Shown here in pieces: positions 8,901 to 17,570 of a DNA stretch of 52,592 nucleotides; position 1 is the first letter of the stretch, and each line of letters begins with the position of its first letter. The stretch is from a virus, in IMG/VR virus record IMGVR_UViG_3300010389_000023, positions 1-52,592 of that record; one strand, given 5' to 3'. The position numbers were made by a program, and so were the translations under genes. Under the pieces are notes generated by a model. That model did no database searches and was not told where the DNA came from. It worked only from the letters and a program-made list of their open reading frames with translations.

Positions 8901-11900
8901 TTCGCATTACCACCATATCCATTACCTCCAACTCTTAAGTATTTGCCCCAAGTGCTATTAGGTCCGAATAGGATATTTGCGTTTCCGCTGCCAGTTAAGT
9001 TGCCAGTGAAAGTATCATCAGCATCAGACCTTAAGAACTGAGAGCTATCAATTCCATCAAGTAAATTTGAATCTGCTGCTTTGCCTGAAGTAGATAACTT
9101 ACCATCTAGAGCAGTTTGGAGACCGTCTACATTACTGATGATATGGTTGTGAGAATCATCAGCAACAACAATGGCATTATAAGTTCCACTGACATCTCCA
9201 CCAAAGGTTGTGGATGTATTGAGGTAATAAGAACCTTGTTGTCCATCAAGCAGATCGGCATCTAAACCATTGCCAGTTCCTTCATCAGCAGTAGTAAGAA
9301 CCCTAGAAAGAGTCCCAGTTGTTGTTCCTCCAGCATAAATGTTTCCAAGAACCGAAAAAGAAAGAGATCCCGTAGTTGGAAATTGGCTATTATTTGGAGA
9401 TTGTTTTAATATTAATCCATATCCAGAAATAGGAAGTTCGCCATCAAATTCATTATGCTCTAAGAGAACACCTTGACTATTAGCCGTATCAAATTGAATT
9501 GCTGGATAAGATCCAGTAACGGAATCGGTATCGCTAAGAATTAGTTTTGGAGACGTTTTACTAATAGTAATGTTTCCAGTTGTAGTATCACTAGCATCTG
9601 ATCTTAAGAACTGAGAACTATCAAGACCATCAAGTAAATTAGAATCTGCTGCTTTACCTGAAGTAGATAATTTACCATCTAAAGCAGTTTGTAGACCGTC
9701 AACATTACTAATGATGTGGTTATGAGAATCATCGGCAACTACAATGGCATTATAAGTTCCACTAACATCTCCACCGAAACTTGTGGATGTAGTTAATGCT
9801 GTAGATGCTGGTTGGTAATAAGAACCTTGTTGACCATCAAGTAAGTCAGCATCTAAACCAGATCCAGCACCATCATTACCAGCGTGCCAAACAGTATTTC
9901 CTAAGCATGTTGCCCCACTTTCACTCATAGTAAATAAATTATCTAACCCTACAGCAACACCAGAAGTAACATTAGATTTTCCTTCAAACCAAATAGTTGC
10001 TCCTGTTGTAGAGTCAACATTTGTCTCTATCCTAAATGCATTACCTGTTTTATCTGGGACACCACTACGGTGATTAAATGTTAGATTTGCATTCCCATAA
10101 CCATCATTTGTGGTCATTACCACACCACCACCATCACCTGTGATTCCTATATAAGTGCCTGAGGTAAGAATATTACCTGACCCTGTTAAAGTTCCGCTAA
10201 AACTATCATCAACATCAGATCTTAAGAAGCTGCCGCTATCAATTCCATCCAGAAGATTAGAGTCTGCTGCTTTACCTGAAGTAGATAATTTACCATTTAA
10301 AGCAGTTTGTAGACCGTCAACATTACTAATGATGTGGTTATGAGAATCATCAGCAACAACAATGGCATTATAAGTTCCTGATACATCTCCACCAAATGTA
10401 GTTGATGTAGTTAGTGCGGTGGAAGCAGGTTGGTAATAAGAACCTTGTTGTCCGTCAAGTAAATCAGCATCTAGACCAGATCCAGCACCATCATTACCAG
10501 CGTGCCAAGTAGTATTACCACTAATAGTCGCTGCAACCTGACGCCAAGTCTGTTCTGTACCATTCTCACAAGTTCTAATCCATAGATTACCTGGAGCTCC
10601 ACCTTGAGAATACCTTGGAATGGCCATCTCCATCCAATAATCGCTAACGTCAGATCCTAATCCATATTGATTTCCTAGAGAAAATCTTCCCCTGTACCAT
10701 TGAATGGAACTGGTATTTGGTGCATTTGTAGTTCCATTTAAAAAAGTCCATCCCCAATATGTTGGAGGAACATTAAAATCATTATAGGCAGTGTGACCTT
10801 CCCATTGTCCAAAATTGCCTACAGGGGATCTCCCAAGTTCAGTATAACTTAATCTCGCGTCATTTAGTGTTCCTGCATTAATATTTGATGCATTATGATT
10901 GTGTGAATTATCAGCAACAACAATTGCATTATAAGTTCCTGATACATCACCACCGAATTGAGTAGTAGTTGATAGCTTTGTAGCAAGAGAGTTTGTAACT
11001 GTGGTAGCAAAATTAGGATCGTCTCCCAATGCTGCTGCCAATTCATTTAATGTATCAAGTGTAGTAGGTGCAGAATCTACAAGATTTGCTACCGCAGTTC
11101 CAACAAAAGCAGTGGTGGCAATCTGTGTTGTATTAGTTCCAGCAGCAGCAGTTGGTGCAGTTGGAGTTCCTGTAAGAGCAGGTGATGCTAAAGGTGCTTT
11201 AGCATCTAGTGCTGTTTGAAGTCCATCAACATTGCTAATAATGTGATTGTGAGAATCATCCGCAATCACAATAGCATTATAAGTTCCAGATACATCACCA
11301 CCAAAAGTTGTATTTGTATAGAGACCATTAGTTACAGTGGCAGCATTACCAGTAATATTAATACCCCAAGTTCCTGAAGCATTACCACCAGTTCTTGTAG
11401 GAACATTTAAGAAAGTTCTAATTGCTCCAGTATCACTACATACTCTCAGGTAATTATCCGTTGAGTTATTAGTTCTAAAGACCATACCACCAGAAATGGT
11501 TGATTGATTGGGGTATGTTTGTCTAATTAATCGCGCATAGATATCTCCAGCTCCATCTCTTCCAGCTACAGTATTTGCTGTTGCTGCACTATTAACTAAA
11601 TTTTGTCCATCAAGTAAATCAGCATCTAAACCAGATCCAGATCCATCGTTTCCTGCGTGCCAGACAGTATTGCCATGAACCTGAAGACTAGCCGTTCCAG
11701 TTGTTCTTTGAAAGTTTAAAATAGAACTAGTTGCAGTTACATCAATATACGCTGCTCCGTCGTAGTAAGCATGTCTGAAATTAGAAGTAGCACCAGTATC
11801 TGATACTCCGAACCAATGCAATCTTGAAAAATTTGTTGCATCGTCTCTTGCGTCAGCTCTTTGATAAGCAGCGTCCGAAGAGCTTACTTGCCATCCTTCA

Positions 11901-14900
11901 GCGCCAAGATGCATGGCGGCAACTCCAGAGTTTGTAAAGGTTAACTGTGTTCCTGTATAACTATCAGAAGCATCAGACCTTAAGAACTGAGTACTATCAA
12001 TACCATCAAGTAAATTGGAATCTGCTGCTTTACCTGTAGTAGATAATTTACCATCTAGAGCAGTTTGAAGTCCATCAACATTACTAATAATGTGGTTGTG
12101 TGAGTCATCAGCAACTACGATGGCATTATAAGTTCCAGAAACATCTCCACCAAATGTAGTTGATGTATTGAGGTAATAAGAACCTTGCTGTCCATCGAGT
12201 AAGTCAGCATCTAAACCACTACCAGCACCATCGTTTCCTGCGTGCCAGACTGTGTTTGATCCTACTGTTGGAGTAAACCCAAATCTAAATACACCTGCTT
12301 GAGTAACATCAAAAACAGAATCTGCTCTAATTCCAGATCCACCTGTTAAACCATTACGAAGTAAACCGAAATTATTTGTACCATTTTGCCCAAGATTACC
12401 AATTGCCCAAGTATTTGTACTGCTAGTTAAAGTTGCGCTTGTTCTAAAAAATGCAAGAGCATAACCATTATCTGCGGAAGGATGCACTGCAAGTCCTTCG
12501 GACCAACTACTTCCTCCAGATCTTATTCTTACCGCAGGAGTTGCTGAGGAACCACCTAAGAAGTCAATAACTCCATTAGCAGTATCACTGGCGTTAGACC
12601 TTAAGAAACTTGTGGAATCAAGACCATCAAGTAATTCAGAATCTGCTGCTTTACCTGTAGTAGATAACTTACCATCTAATGCTGTTTGGAGTCCATCAAC
12701 ATTACCGATGATATGGTTATGGGAATCATCAGCAACTACAATGGCATTATAAGTTCCTGATACATCTCCACCGAAACTTGTGGATGTATTGAGGTAATAA
12801 GAACCTTGCTGCCCATCAAGTAAATCTGCATCTAACCCAGACCCAGCGCCATCGTTTCCTGCGTGCCAGACTGTGTTTCCATTTGCTGCAGTTATTGAAC
12901 CATATACATTTAGATTTCCACTGGTTGTAAATTCAAACTGTATGCTACTATTAGTTCCGCCTGTATGGGATTCAAATGAAGGTAGAGAATTGCTAGCATT
13001 TCCCCAAATATAAAGATTGTTGGGGGCATCATGAGCACCAATTCCCCAGAAAACATCATTGTCAACATCATCAAATTGTATCTTGGGATTGTTTGTGCCG
13101 TTTCCAAAACCTAAGTTTAATCTTCCACTATTACTTGCTCCAGAATTAGATCTAATACTCAATCCAGTTGTTGTATTTCCACAGTCAATCGTAACAGTCC
13201 CGTTAATATCTAAGACTCCAGTAAATGTATCACTGGTATCAGACCTTAAGAACTGAGAACTATCGATTCCATCAAGTAAATTAGAATCTGCTGCTTTACC
13301 TGTTGTAGATAATTTACCATCTAAAGCAGTTTGTAGACCGTCTACATTACTGATGATGTGGTTGTGGGAATCGTCAGCAACTACAATTGCATTATAAGTT
13401 CCTGATACATCTCCACCAAATGTTGTGGATGTAGTTAGTGCGGTGGAAGCAGGTTGGTAATAAGAACCTTGCTGTCCATCAAGTAAATCAGCATCTAATC
13501 CAGAACCAGATCCATCATTACCAGCGTGCCATATAGTATAAGTAGTAGCTAAATTTCCACCATATATGTCACTTCCCGTTCTCCAAGATAACCCAGAAAT
13601 TCCTCTTTCAATAGAAAGACCATAGTCTGCAGTTGCCGAAGATCCTGCTGCTCTTTGAGGTCCAACATAAAGATGAATACTTCCATCAGTATTGTCGGAA
13701 CTTAAAGTAATAGCAGACATGCCACTATTACCAGAAGAAGAACTTACATGAAGTTGATCATTATCATGACCTGCACGAATATTAAAATTACCAGCAGCAT
13801 CATTTGATGTAATCATCTTCTGACCTTCATCAAATTTCAATAACACTTCATCATGAGATACTGAAATATATCCAGCAGTTAAGTTAAAAGTTGGAGTATC
13901 TGAAATGTCACTTCCCCCACCAGAGAAAGTATAAGTCCCAGAAGCACTATCATTAGCATCGGACCTTAAGAAACTTGCGGAATCAAGACCATCAAGTAAT
14001 TCAGAATCTGCTGCTTTACCTGTAGTAGATAACTTACCATCTAATGCTGTTTGGAGACCGTCTACATTACCGATGATATGGTTATGAGAATCATCAGCAA
14101 CAACAATGGCATTATAAGTTCCTGATACATCACCACCAAATTGAGTAGTAGTTGATAACTTACTATCCAAAGAAGTTTGAAGTCCATCTATATTACTGAT
14201 GATATGGTTGTGAGAATCATCAGCAACAACAATGGCATTATAAGTTCCACTGACATCTCCACCAAATGTTGTGGATGTAGTTAGTGCTGTAGATGCTGGT
14301 TGGTAATAAGAACCTTGCTGTCCATCAAGTAAGTCAGCATCTAGACCACTTCCAGATCCATCGTTTCCTGCATTCCATACTGTGTTTCCACCAACAGTTA
14401 ATACACTGTTGGTCAGTCTCATCATTTCTGTCGTCCCACCATACCATCTGTGTATAGAAGATGTACCTGGAACAGAATACCAAAGTGTACCGCTGTCAAT
14501 ACCTAATGCATAATCGACATTAGAAGCACTGACTTGAGGATATAAGACTAACTTAGTACCAACACTTCTGGTGGTGGTTGATGGAGCAGCAACACCATTT
14601 GTGGTCCAATCTATTCTATTGCCAGTAGCTCCATTCAGAAAGATTTGACCACCACCATTAGCAGTGCTATTTGCTTTCGTGAATATTATCTGACCACTAG
14701 TAGTATCATTAGCATCAGACCTTAAGAAACTTGTACTATCAATTCCATCGAGTAAATTAGAATCTGCTGCTTTACCTGTTATAGATAACTTACCATCTAA
14801 TGCAGTTTGTAGACCATCTACATTACTAATAATATGGTTATGGGAATCGTCAGCAACCACAATAGCATTGTAAGTACCAGATACATCTCCACCGAATTGA

Positions 14901-17233
14901 GTAGTAGTTGATAACTTACTATCCAAAGCAGTTTGTAGACCGTCTACATTACTGATGATGTGATTGTGGGAATCATCAGCAACTACGATGGCATTATAAG
15001 TTCCTGATACATCTCCACCAAATGTAGTTGATGTATTGAGGTAATAAGCACCTTGCTGTCCATCAAGTAAATCTGCATCTAAACCAGATCCAGCGCCATC
15101 GTTACCAGCGTTCCAAACAACATTTCCTGCGATAGTTACATTATTTACTCCACTACCCGTAACATTAATACCGCCAGTTGTTGCGCCACCACCAAAGATT
15201 CTTGTAATTCCACTATTTCCATTTCCATATCCAAGATACATTCCATCTGCCCAACTGCCACTAGAATTTGTATTTCTAATTACTCGCATTGCAGCATAAT
15301 TATCATTTGTCGCCAAATCAATAGCATTAGTTGCACCAGACAAAGCACCAGTCAGTGTGCCAGTAAAAGTATCAGCAGCATCAGACCTTAAGAAACTTGT
15401 GGAATCAATTCCATCGAGTAAATTAGAATCTGCTGCTTTACCTGTTATAGATAACTTGCCATCTAATGCTGTTTGAAGACCGTCTACGTTACTAATAATA
15501 TGGTTGTGGGAATCGTCAGCAACTACAATTGCATTATAAGTTCCAGAAACATCACCACCAAATGTAGTTGATGTAGTTAGTGCTGTAGATGCTGGTTGAT
15601 AATAAGAACCTTCTTGACCATCAAGCAAATCAGCATCTAGACCACTACCGACACCATCGACAGTTTTAATGGCAGTAAGAATTTCAGATGCAGTTTGATC
15701 TGCAGTTGCACCAGATTCAATGCCATCTAGTTTAGCACCATCAGCAGATAAATCACGACCATCTACAGTTTGAGTACCAGAAAATGTAATGTTACCTGTC
15801 ATCTGACCACCAGACAACGACAACTTTCCATCTAAAGCAGTTTGAAGTCCATCTACATTACTAATAATATGGTTATGAGAATCATCAGCAACTACAATGG
15901 CATTATAAGTTCCAGATACATCTCCACCAAATGTAGTGGAAGTGTTTAAGTAATACGAACCTTCTTGACCATCTAAGGTATCAGCATCTAAACCGTTTCC
16001 AGATCCTTCATCTGCAGTTGTTAACAGTCTATTTGCATTGTAATATGGTGCTTTATTAAATACCCACTTATCTCCGCTAGAAGCATAAGTTAATGTAGCA
16101 CTTGCTCCATCAATAGTAATTCCGCCCCCATCTGCAGCTGCCGCATTAGCAGCACCAGAAGCAAGTACTACATTTTTATCGTCGATGGTAACTGTAGTTG
16201 AATTTACAGTTGTAGTTGTTCCATCAATTTGAAGATCACCTTTAATTACAACAAGACCAGTATTGTCTCCAACTGCTGCTGGATCAATAGTTAATGTTGC
16301 TGGTCCACTGATGGTATCTGTTGAGACATTAATGCCAGTACCAGAAGCACCTGTGGAAAGTATAGTTGCTAATGCAGTTCCATTTACTTCAAGTTTCTGA
16401 GTTGGAGATGTGGTGTTTATACCAACATTACCCGCAAAATAGTTAGTAGAATCTGACCAACCAGAATAAATACCATAATTGTTTGTAATAGTAAGTCCAG
16501 TTGAATTACTTGGTGCAGTTAATTTTAATCCATAGTAGTTTGTGATTGTTGCGTTTAATGTTCCTGCTGATCCGCCTGTTCCCCAGAATGAACTAGTTTC
16601 AAATGCTGAATAATTAGTGATGTTATAGTTATGTGTTCCAGCATAAAAGTTACGGAACGATATGTTTATAAGTTTGCCTCTGGCATTTGTAATATTAATC
16701 GTGTCAGTTCCAGTTACAGACTGACCTATAAAAAGAAAATCTTCTGAATTTGCAGTAGTAACTGTTTGTGTGCCGCCTTCGGGTGGTGATAATGTTAACC
16801 TTTGTGCGTTAAGAGAACTTGATGTTCTTCCATTTGCATTAATACCCGAGTAGACAAAATTATCGTCTATGCTTACATATTGCTTACACGTATTTAAGTC
16901 AGTCCAATTAAAATTTTGGGTTATACCAGCAAAATATAATCTTTCAATATCTGAAGTATTTCCTGCACTTTTTGTGAGAGTATTTGTAATTCCTGATACA
17001 AAATTAAACCCACCTGGAGTTGAAGCATCTATTGTTTGAGATGTTCCCATCTCAATATTTTGATTAAATGCAGCAGCAACATTAAAACTGGCAGTTGTTG
17101 GATATATTTTACTTTCAGTACTAGTTACTGACAATCCACCAACAACATTTAATACGCTGTCTGGTAATTTATCAGTCTTACTTTTAATGCCGACATCAAA
17201 AGTTCTTACTCTATTCGAAAGATATTTTGTCAT
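5966..17233 (-). CDS. Giant repetitive tail fibre with C-terminal S74 intramolecular chaperone
   Basis: 3755 residues, a very large phage fibre. Residues 1-270 form a non-repetitive N-terminal region, ending in the fibre motif GNVGINTTSPTQKLEVNG near 270-290. From about residue 430 to 3260 the protein is built from a recurring block that contains FGGDVSGTYNAIVVADDSHN, a DGLQTALDGKLS helix-like segment, then AADSNLLDGIDSTQFLRSDA. Copies alternate with unique 60-150 residue inserts and with a GLDADLLDGQQGSYY linker. I count about fifteen FGGDVSGTYNAIV copies plus a variant with LGGDLSG. The last 96 residues are a peptidase S74 chaperone, with SDITLKENI carrying the Ser3660/Lys3665 dyad, HTGVIAQEVEEVLPEAV, and a final coiled coil. 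In known S74 proteins this domain trimerises the fibre and then cuts itself off just before the serine. The product is probably a long trimeric fibre. Confidence 0.93.
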   Translation of the reverse strand: MTKYLSNRVRTFDVGIKSKTDKLPDSVLNVVGGLSVTSTESKIYPTTASFNVAAAFNQNIEMGTSQTIDASTPGGFNFVSGITNTLTKSAGNTSDIERLYFAGITQNFNWTDLNTCKQYVSIDDNFVYSGINANGRTSSSLNAQRLTLSPPEGGTQTVTTANSEDFLFIGQSVTGTDTINITNARGKLINISFRNFYAGTHNYNITNYSAFETSSFWGTGGSAGTLNATITNYYGLKLTAPSNSTGLTITNNYGIYSGWSDSTNYFAGNVGINTTSPTQKLEVNGTALATILSTGASGTGINVSTDTISGPATLTIDPAAVGDNTGLVVIKGDLQIDGTTTTVNSTTVTIDDKNVVLASGAANAAAADGGGITIDGASATLTYASSGDKWVFNKAPYYNANRLLTTADEGSGNGLDADTLDGQEGSYYLNTSTTFGGDVSGTYNAIVVADDSHNHIISNVDGLQTALDGKLSLSGGQMTGNITFSGTQTVDGRDLSADGAKLDGIESGATADQTASEILTAIKTVDGVGSGLDADLLDGQEGSYYQPASTALTTSTTFGGDVSGTYNAIVVADDSHNHIISNVDGLQTALDGKLSITGKAADSNLLDGIDSTSFLRSDAADTFTGTLTGALSGATNAIDLATNDNYAAMRVIRNTNSSGSWADGMYLGYGNGNSGITRIFGGGATTGGINVTGSGVNNVTIAGNVVWNAGNDGAGSGLDADLLDGQQGAYYLNTSTTFGGDVSGTYNAIVVADDSHNHIISNVDGLQTALDSKLSTTTQFGGDVSGTYNAIVVADDSHNHIISNVDGLQTALDGKLSITGKAADSNLLDGIDSTSFLRSDANDTTSGQIIFTKANSTANGGGQIFLNGATGNRIDWTTNGVAAPSTTTRSVGTKLVLYPQVSASNVDYALGIDSGTLWYSVPGTSSIHRWYGGTTEMMRLTNSVLTVGGNTVWNAGNDGSGSGLDADLLDGQQGSYYQPASTALTTSTTFGGDVSGTYNAIVVADDSHNHIISNIDGLQTSLDSKLSTTTQFGGDVSGTYNAIVVADDSHNHIIGNVDGLQTALDGKLSTTGKAADSELLDGLDSASFLRSDANDSASGTYTFSGGGSDISDTPTFNLTAGYISVSHDEVLLKFDEGQKMITSNDAAGNFNIRAGHDNDQLHVSSSSGNSGMSAITLSSDNTDGSIHLYVGPQRAAGSSATADYGLSIERGISGLSWRTGSDIYGGNLATTYTIWHAGNDGSGSGLDADLLDGQQGSYYQPASTALTTSTTFGGDVSGTYNAIVVADDSHNHIISNVDGLQTALDGKLSTTGKAADSNLLDGIDSSQFLRSDTSDTFTGVLDINGTVTIDCGNTTTGLSIRSNSGASNSGRLNLGFGNGTNNPKIQFDDVDNDVFWGIGAHDAPNNLYIWGNASNSLPSFESHTGGTNSSIQFEFTTSGNLNVYGSITAANGNTVWHAGNDGAGSGLDADLLDGQQGSYYLNTSTSFGGDVSGTYNAIVVADDSHNHIIGNVDGLQTALDGKLSTTGKAADSELLDGLDSTSFLRSNASDTANGVIDFLGGSSATPAVRIRSGGSSWSEGLAVHPSADNGYALAFFRTSATLTSSTNTWAIGNLGQNGTNNFGLLRNGLTGGSGIRADSVFDVTQAGVFRFGFTPTVGSNTVWHAGNDGAGSGLDADLLDGQQGSYYLNTSTTFGGDVSGTYNAIVVADDSHNHIISNVDGLQTALDGKLSTTGKAADSNLLDGIDSTQFLRSDASDSYTGTQLTFTNSGVAAMHLGAEGWQVSSSDAAYQRADARDDATNFSRLHWFGVSDTGATSNFRHAYYDGAAYIDVTATSSILNFQRTTGTASLQVHGNTVWHAGNDGSGSGLDADLLDGQNLVNSAATANTVAGRDGAGDIYARLIRQTYPNQSTISGGMVFRTNNSTDNYLRVCSDTGAIRTFLNVPTRTGGNASGTWGINITGNAATVTNGLYTNTTFGGDVSGTYNAIVIADDSHNHIISNVDGLQTALDAKAPLASPALTGTPTAPTAAAGTNTTQIATTAFVGTAVANLVDSAPTTLDTLNELAAALGDDPNFATTVTNSLATKLSTTTQFGGDVSGTYNAIVVADNSHNHNASNINAGTLNDARLSYTELGRSPVGNFGQWEGHTAYNDFNVPPTYWGWTFLNGTTNAPNTSSIQWYRGRFSLGNQYGLGSDVSDYWMEMAIPRYSQGGAPGNLWIRTCENGTEQTWRQVAATISGNTTWHAGNDGAGSGLDADLLDGQQGSYYQPASTALTTSTTFGGDVSGTYNAIVVADDSHNHIISNVDGLQTALNGKLSTSGKAADSNLLDGIDSGSFLRSDVDDSFSGTLTGSGNILTSGTYIGITGDGGGVVMTTNDGYGNANLTFNHRSGVPDKTGNAFRIETNVDSTTGATIWFEGKSNVTSGVAVGLDNLFTMSESGATCLGNTVWHAGNDGAGSGLDADLLDGQQGSYYQPASTALTTSTSFGGDVSGTYNAIVVADDSHNHIISNVDGLQTALDGKLSTSGKAADSNLLDGLDSSQFLRSDASDTTTGNITISKTSPKLILSDTDSVTGSYPAIQFDTANSQGVLLEHNEFDGELPISGYGLILKQSPNNSQFPTTGSLSFSVLGNIYAGGTTTGTLSRVLTTADEGTGNGLDADLLDGQQGSYYLNTSTTFGGDVSGTYNAIVVADDSHNHIISNVDGLQTALDGKLSTSGKAADSNLLDGIDSSQFLRSDADDTFTGNLTGSGNANILFGPNSTWGKYLRVGGNGYGGNANTVSLATTNGNLHMDAATSSAMYLNYYAGTAGVGFGNGASGIVAWMGSDGDLWKGGADNSGSKYWHAGNDGAGSGLDADLLDGYNTATGATANTIALRNGSGDLTVRYGFGTYFNMSHATGTRSSDTIFYSSTDDYIRKNNATGMRSSLNVPTRTGGDASGTWGISITGNASTASTLANSRNIALGGDLSGSANFNGSSNITITATVADDSHNHIISNVDGLQTALDGKLSTTGKAADSNLLDGIDSTGFLQNYYETNINSPDAVSGTWTTASNTSSWGDPKFNNVYDEYRYVDGSGYVQYNIPSGYKSCWISQLQWSSGGYADCYGVQSDGGLVFLRRINTRQTVENTNEGDPDQHDGMSITHVGSGLDHFTAIRILNRVGRLHLTGIAWTKNDNAGYEGTGMVHPAQISYQGAGSGLDADLLDGQQSSYYQPASTALTTSTSFGGDVSGTYNAIVVADDSHNHIISNVDGLQTALDGKLSTTGKAADSDLLDGLNSTQFFRSDAANSVDARLAAGDGRGLRFWDSDSYKIWMSSAVNATWGGRLDSTSDYNMYFRMTGGTNRGFVFKNNTTNVFQIESNGQLRVASNNIYAGNANIVWHAGNDGSGSGLDADTVDGLQVHTGTNNVANRIVRTDGNGYIQAGWINTISGDNGTTAITRVYASQDGYIRYYTPTNFRTVLDVPTRTGGNASGTWGINITGNSATATTLQTARTINGTSFNGSANITITANTSNSVTFNNGGSGGASGSTFNGGSALTVSYNTIGAPSTTGANASGTWGISITGNAATATNAGTLDGVDSSQFLRSDAADQKTSGTLRFNDNIIQTFGTGDDFEMFCNGSNMYFDMNSTGVGSLFMRDGTTTRFTFARSTGDFTATGNVTAYSDITLKENIELIPNALDKLQSLRGITYDRTDLDSDKRHTGVIAQEVEEVLPEAVETNEDGIKSVAYGNMVGLLIEAIKEQQNQINSLKQQITELRK
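7370..16000. repeat. Long array of degenerate in-frame repeats in the giant fibre gene
   Basis: The array encodes about fifteen copies of the FGGDVSGTYNAIVVADDSHN block, spaced at irregular intervals of roughly 130-1000 bases by unique inserts. The amino acids are nearly invariant, while the codons differ between copies (for example, gcaacaacaatagc, gcaactacaatggc and gcaaccacaatagc on the plus strand for the same AIVVA residues). Confidence 0.85.
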
Positions 17234-17234
17234 T

Positions 17235-17567
17235 TTAGTTAAGTGTTTCTAAGATAGAGATTACGGCTTTTAGATCTGTACTATCACTCCCAGATAATAC
17301 TAGTTGATCTCCAGTCTCCAAAAATAATTTACCATCAATCAAATTTGTAGCATCATTTGGCGGAATTGGAAACCCACTTACAATTTCAGTGTCAGTTCCA
17401 CTTCTTCTATGTTTTAAAGTTATTGTTCTTAATGTAGACGTGCTAATGTTTGAAATATTCACATACAATACAACTCCAGTATATGCTACGGGTGCTGTGT
17501 AAATAACTGTGTCTGATGTATTTACTGTGGGTGTTACCGTCTGGTAAATATTAATTTTTAATGCCAT
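17235..17567 (-). CDS. Small beta-sandwich-like virion protein
   Basis: 110 residues of alternating hydrophobic and polar beta pattern: KINIYQTVTPTVNTSDTVIY, AYTGVVLYVNISNIS, LRTITLKHRRSGTDTEIV, then a short loop PIPPNDATNLI and LETGDQLVLSGSDSTDLKAVISIL. The whole looks like a single jelly-roll or Ig-like domain of the kind often found as small fibre-associated or decoration proteins in cyanophages. A good Shine-Dalgarno (AGGAGG) lies inside the last codons of the upstream 1043-residue fibre gene, and the next gene starts one base after its stop. This suggests co-translation with both fibre genes. No specific function can be assigned. Confidence 0.82.
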   Translation of the reverse strand: MALKINIYQTVTPTVNTSDTVIYTAPVAYTGVVLYVNISNISTSTLRTITLKHRRSGTDTEIVSGFPIPPNDATNLIDGKLFLETGDQLVLSGSDSTDLKAVISILETLN

Positions 17568-17570
17568 GGG

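Noticed and set aside
7370-16000. Periodic repeats as a CRISPR array
   Set aside because: Repeats are in-frame protein-coding, irregularly spaced and variable in DNA; spacers are long and coding.
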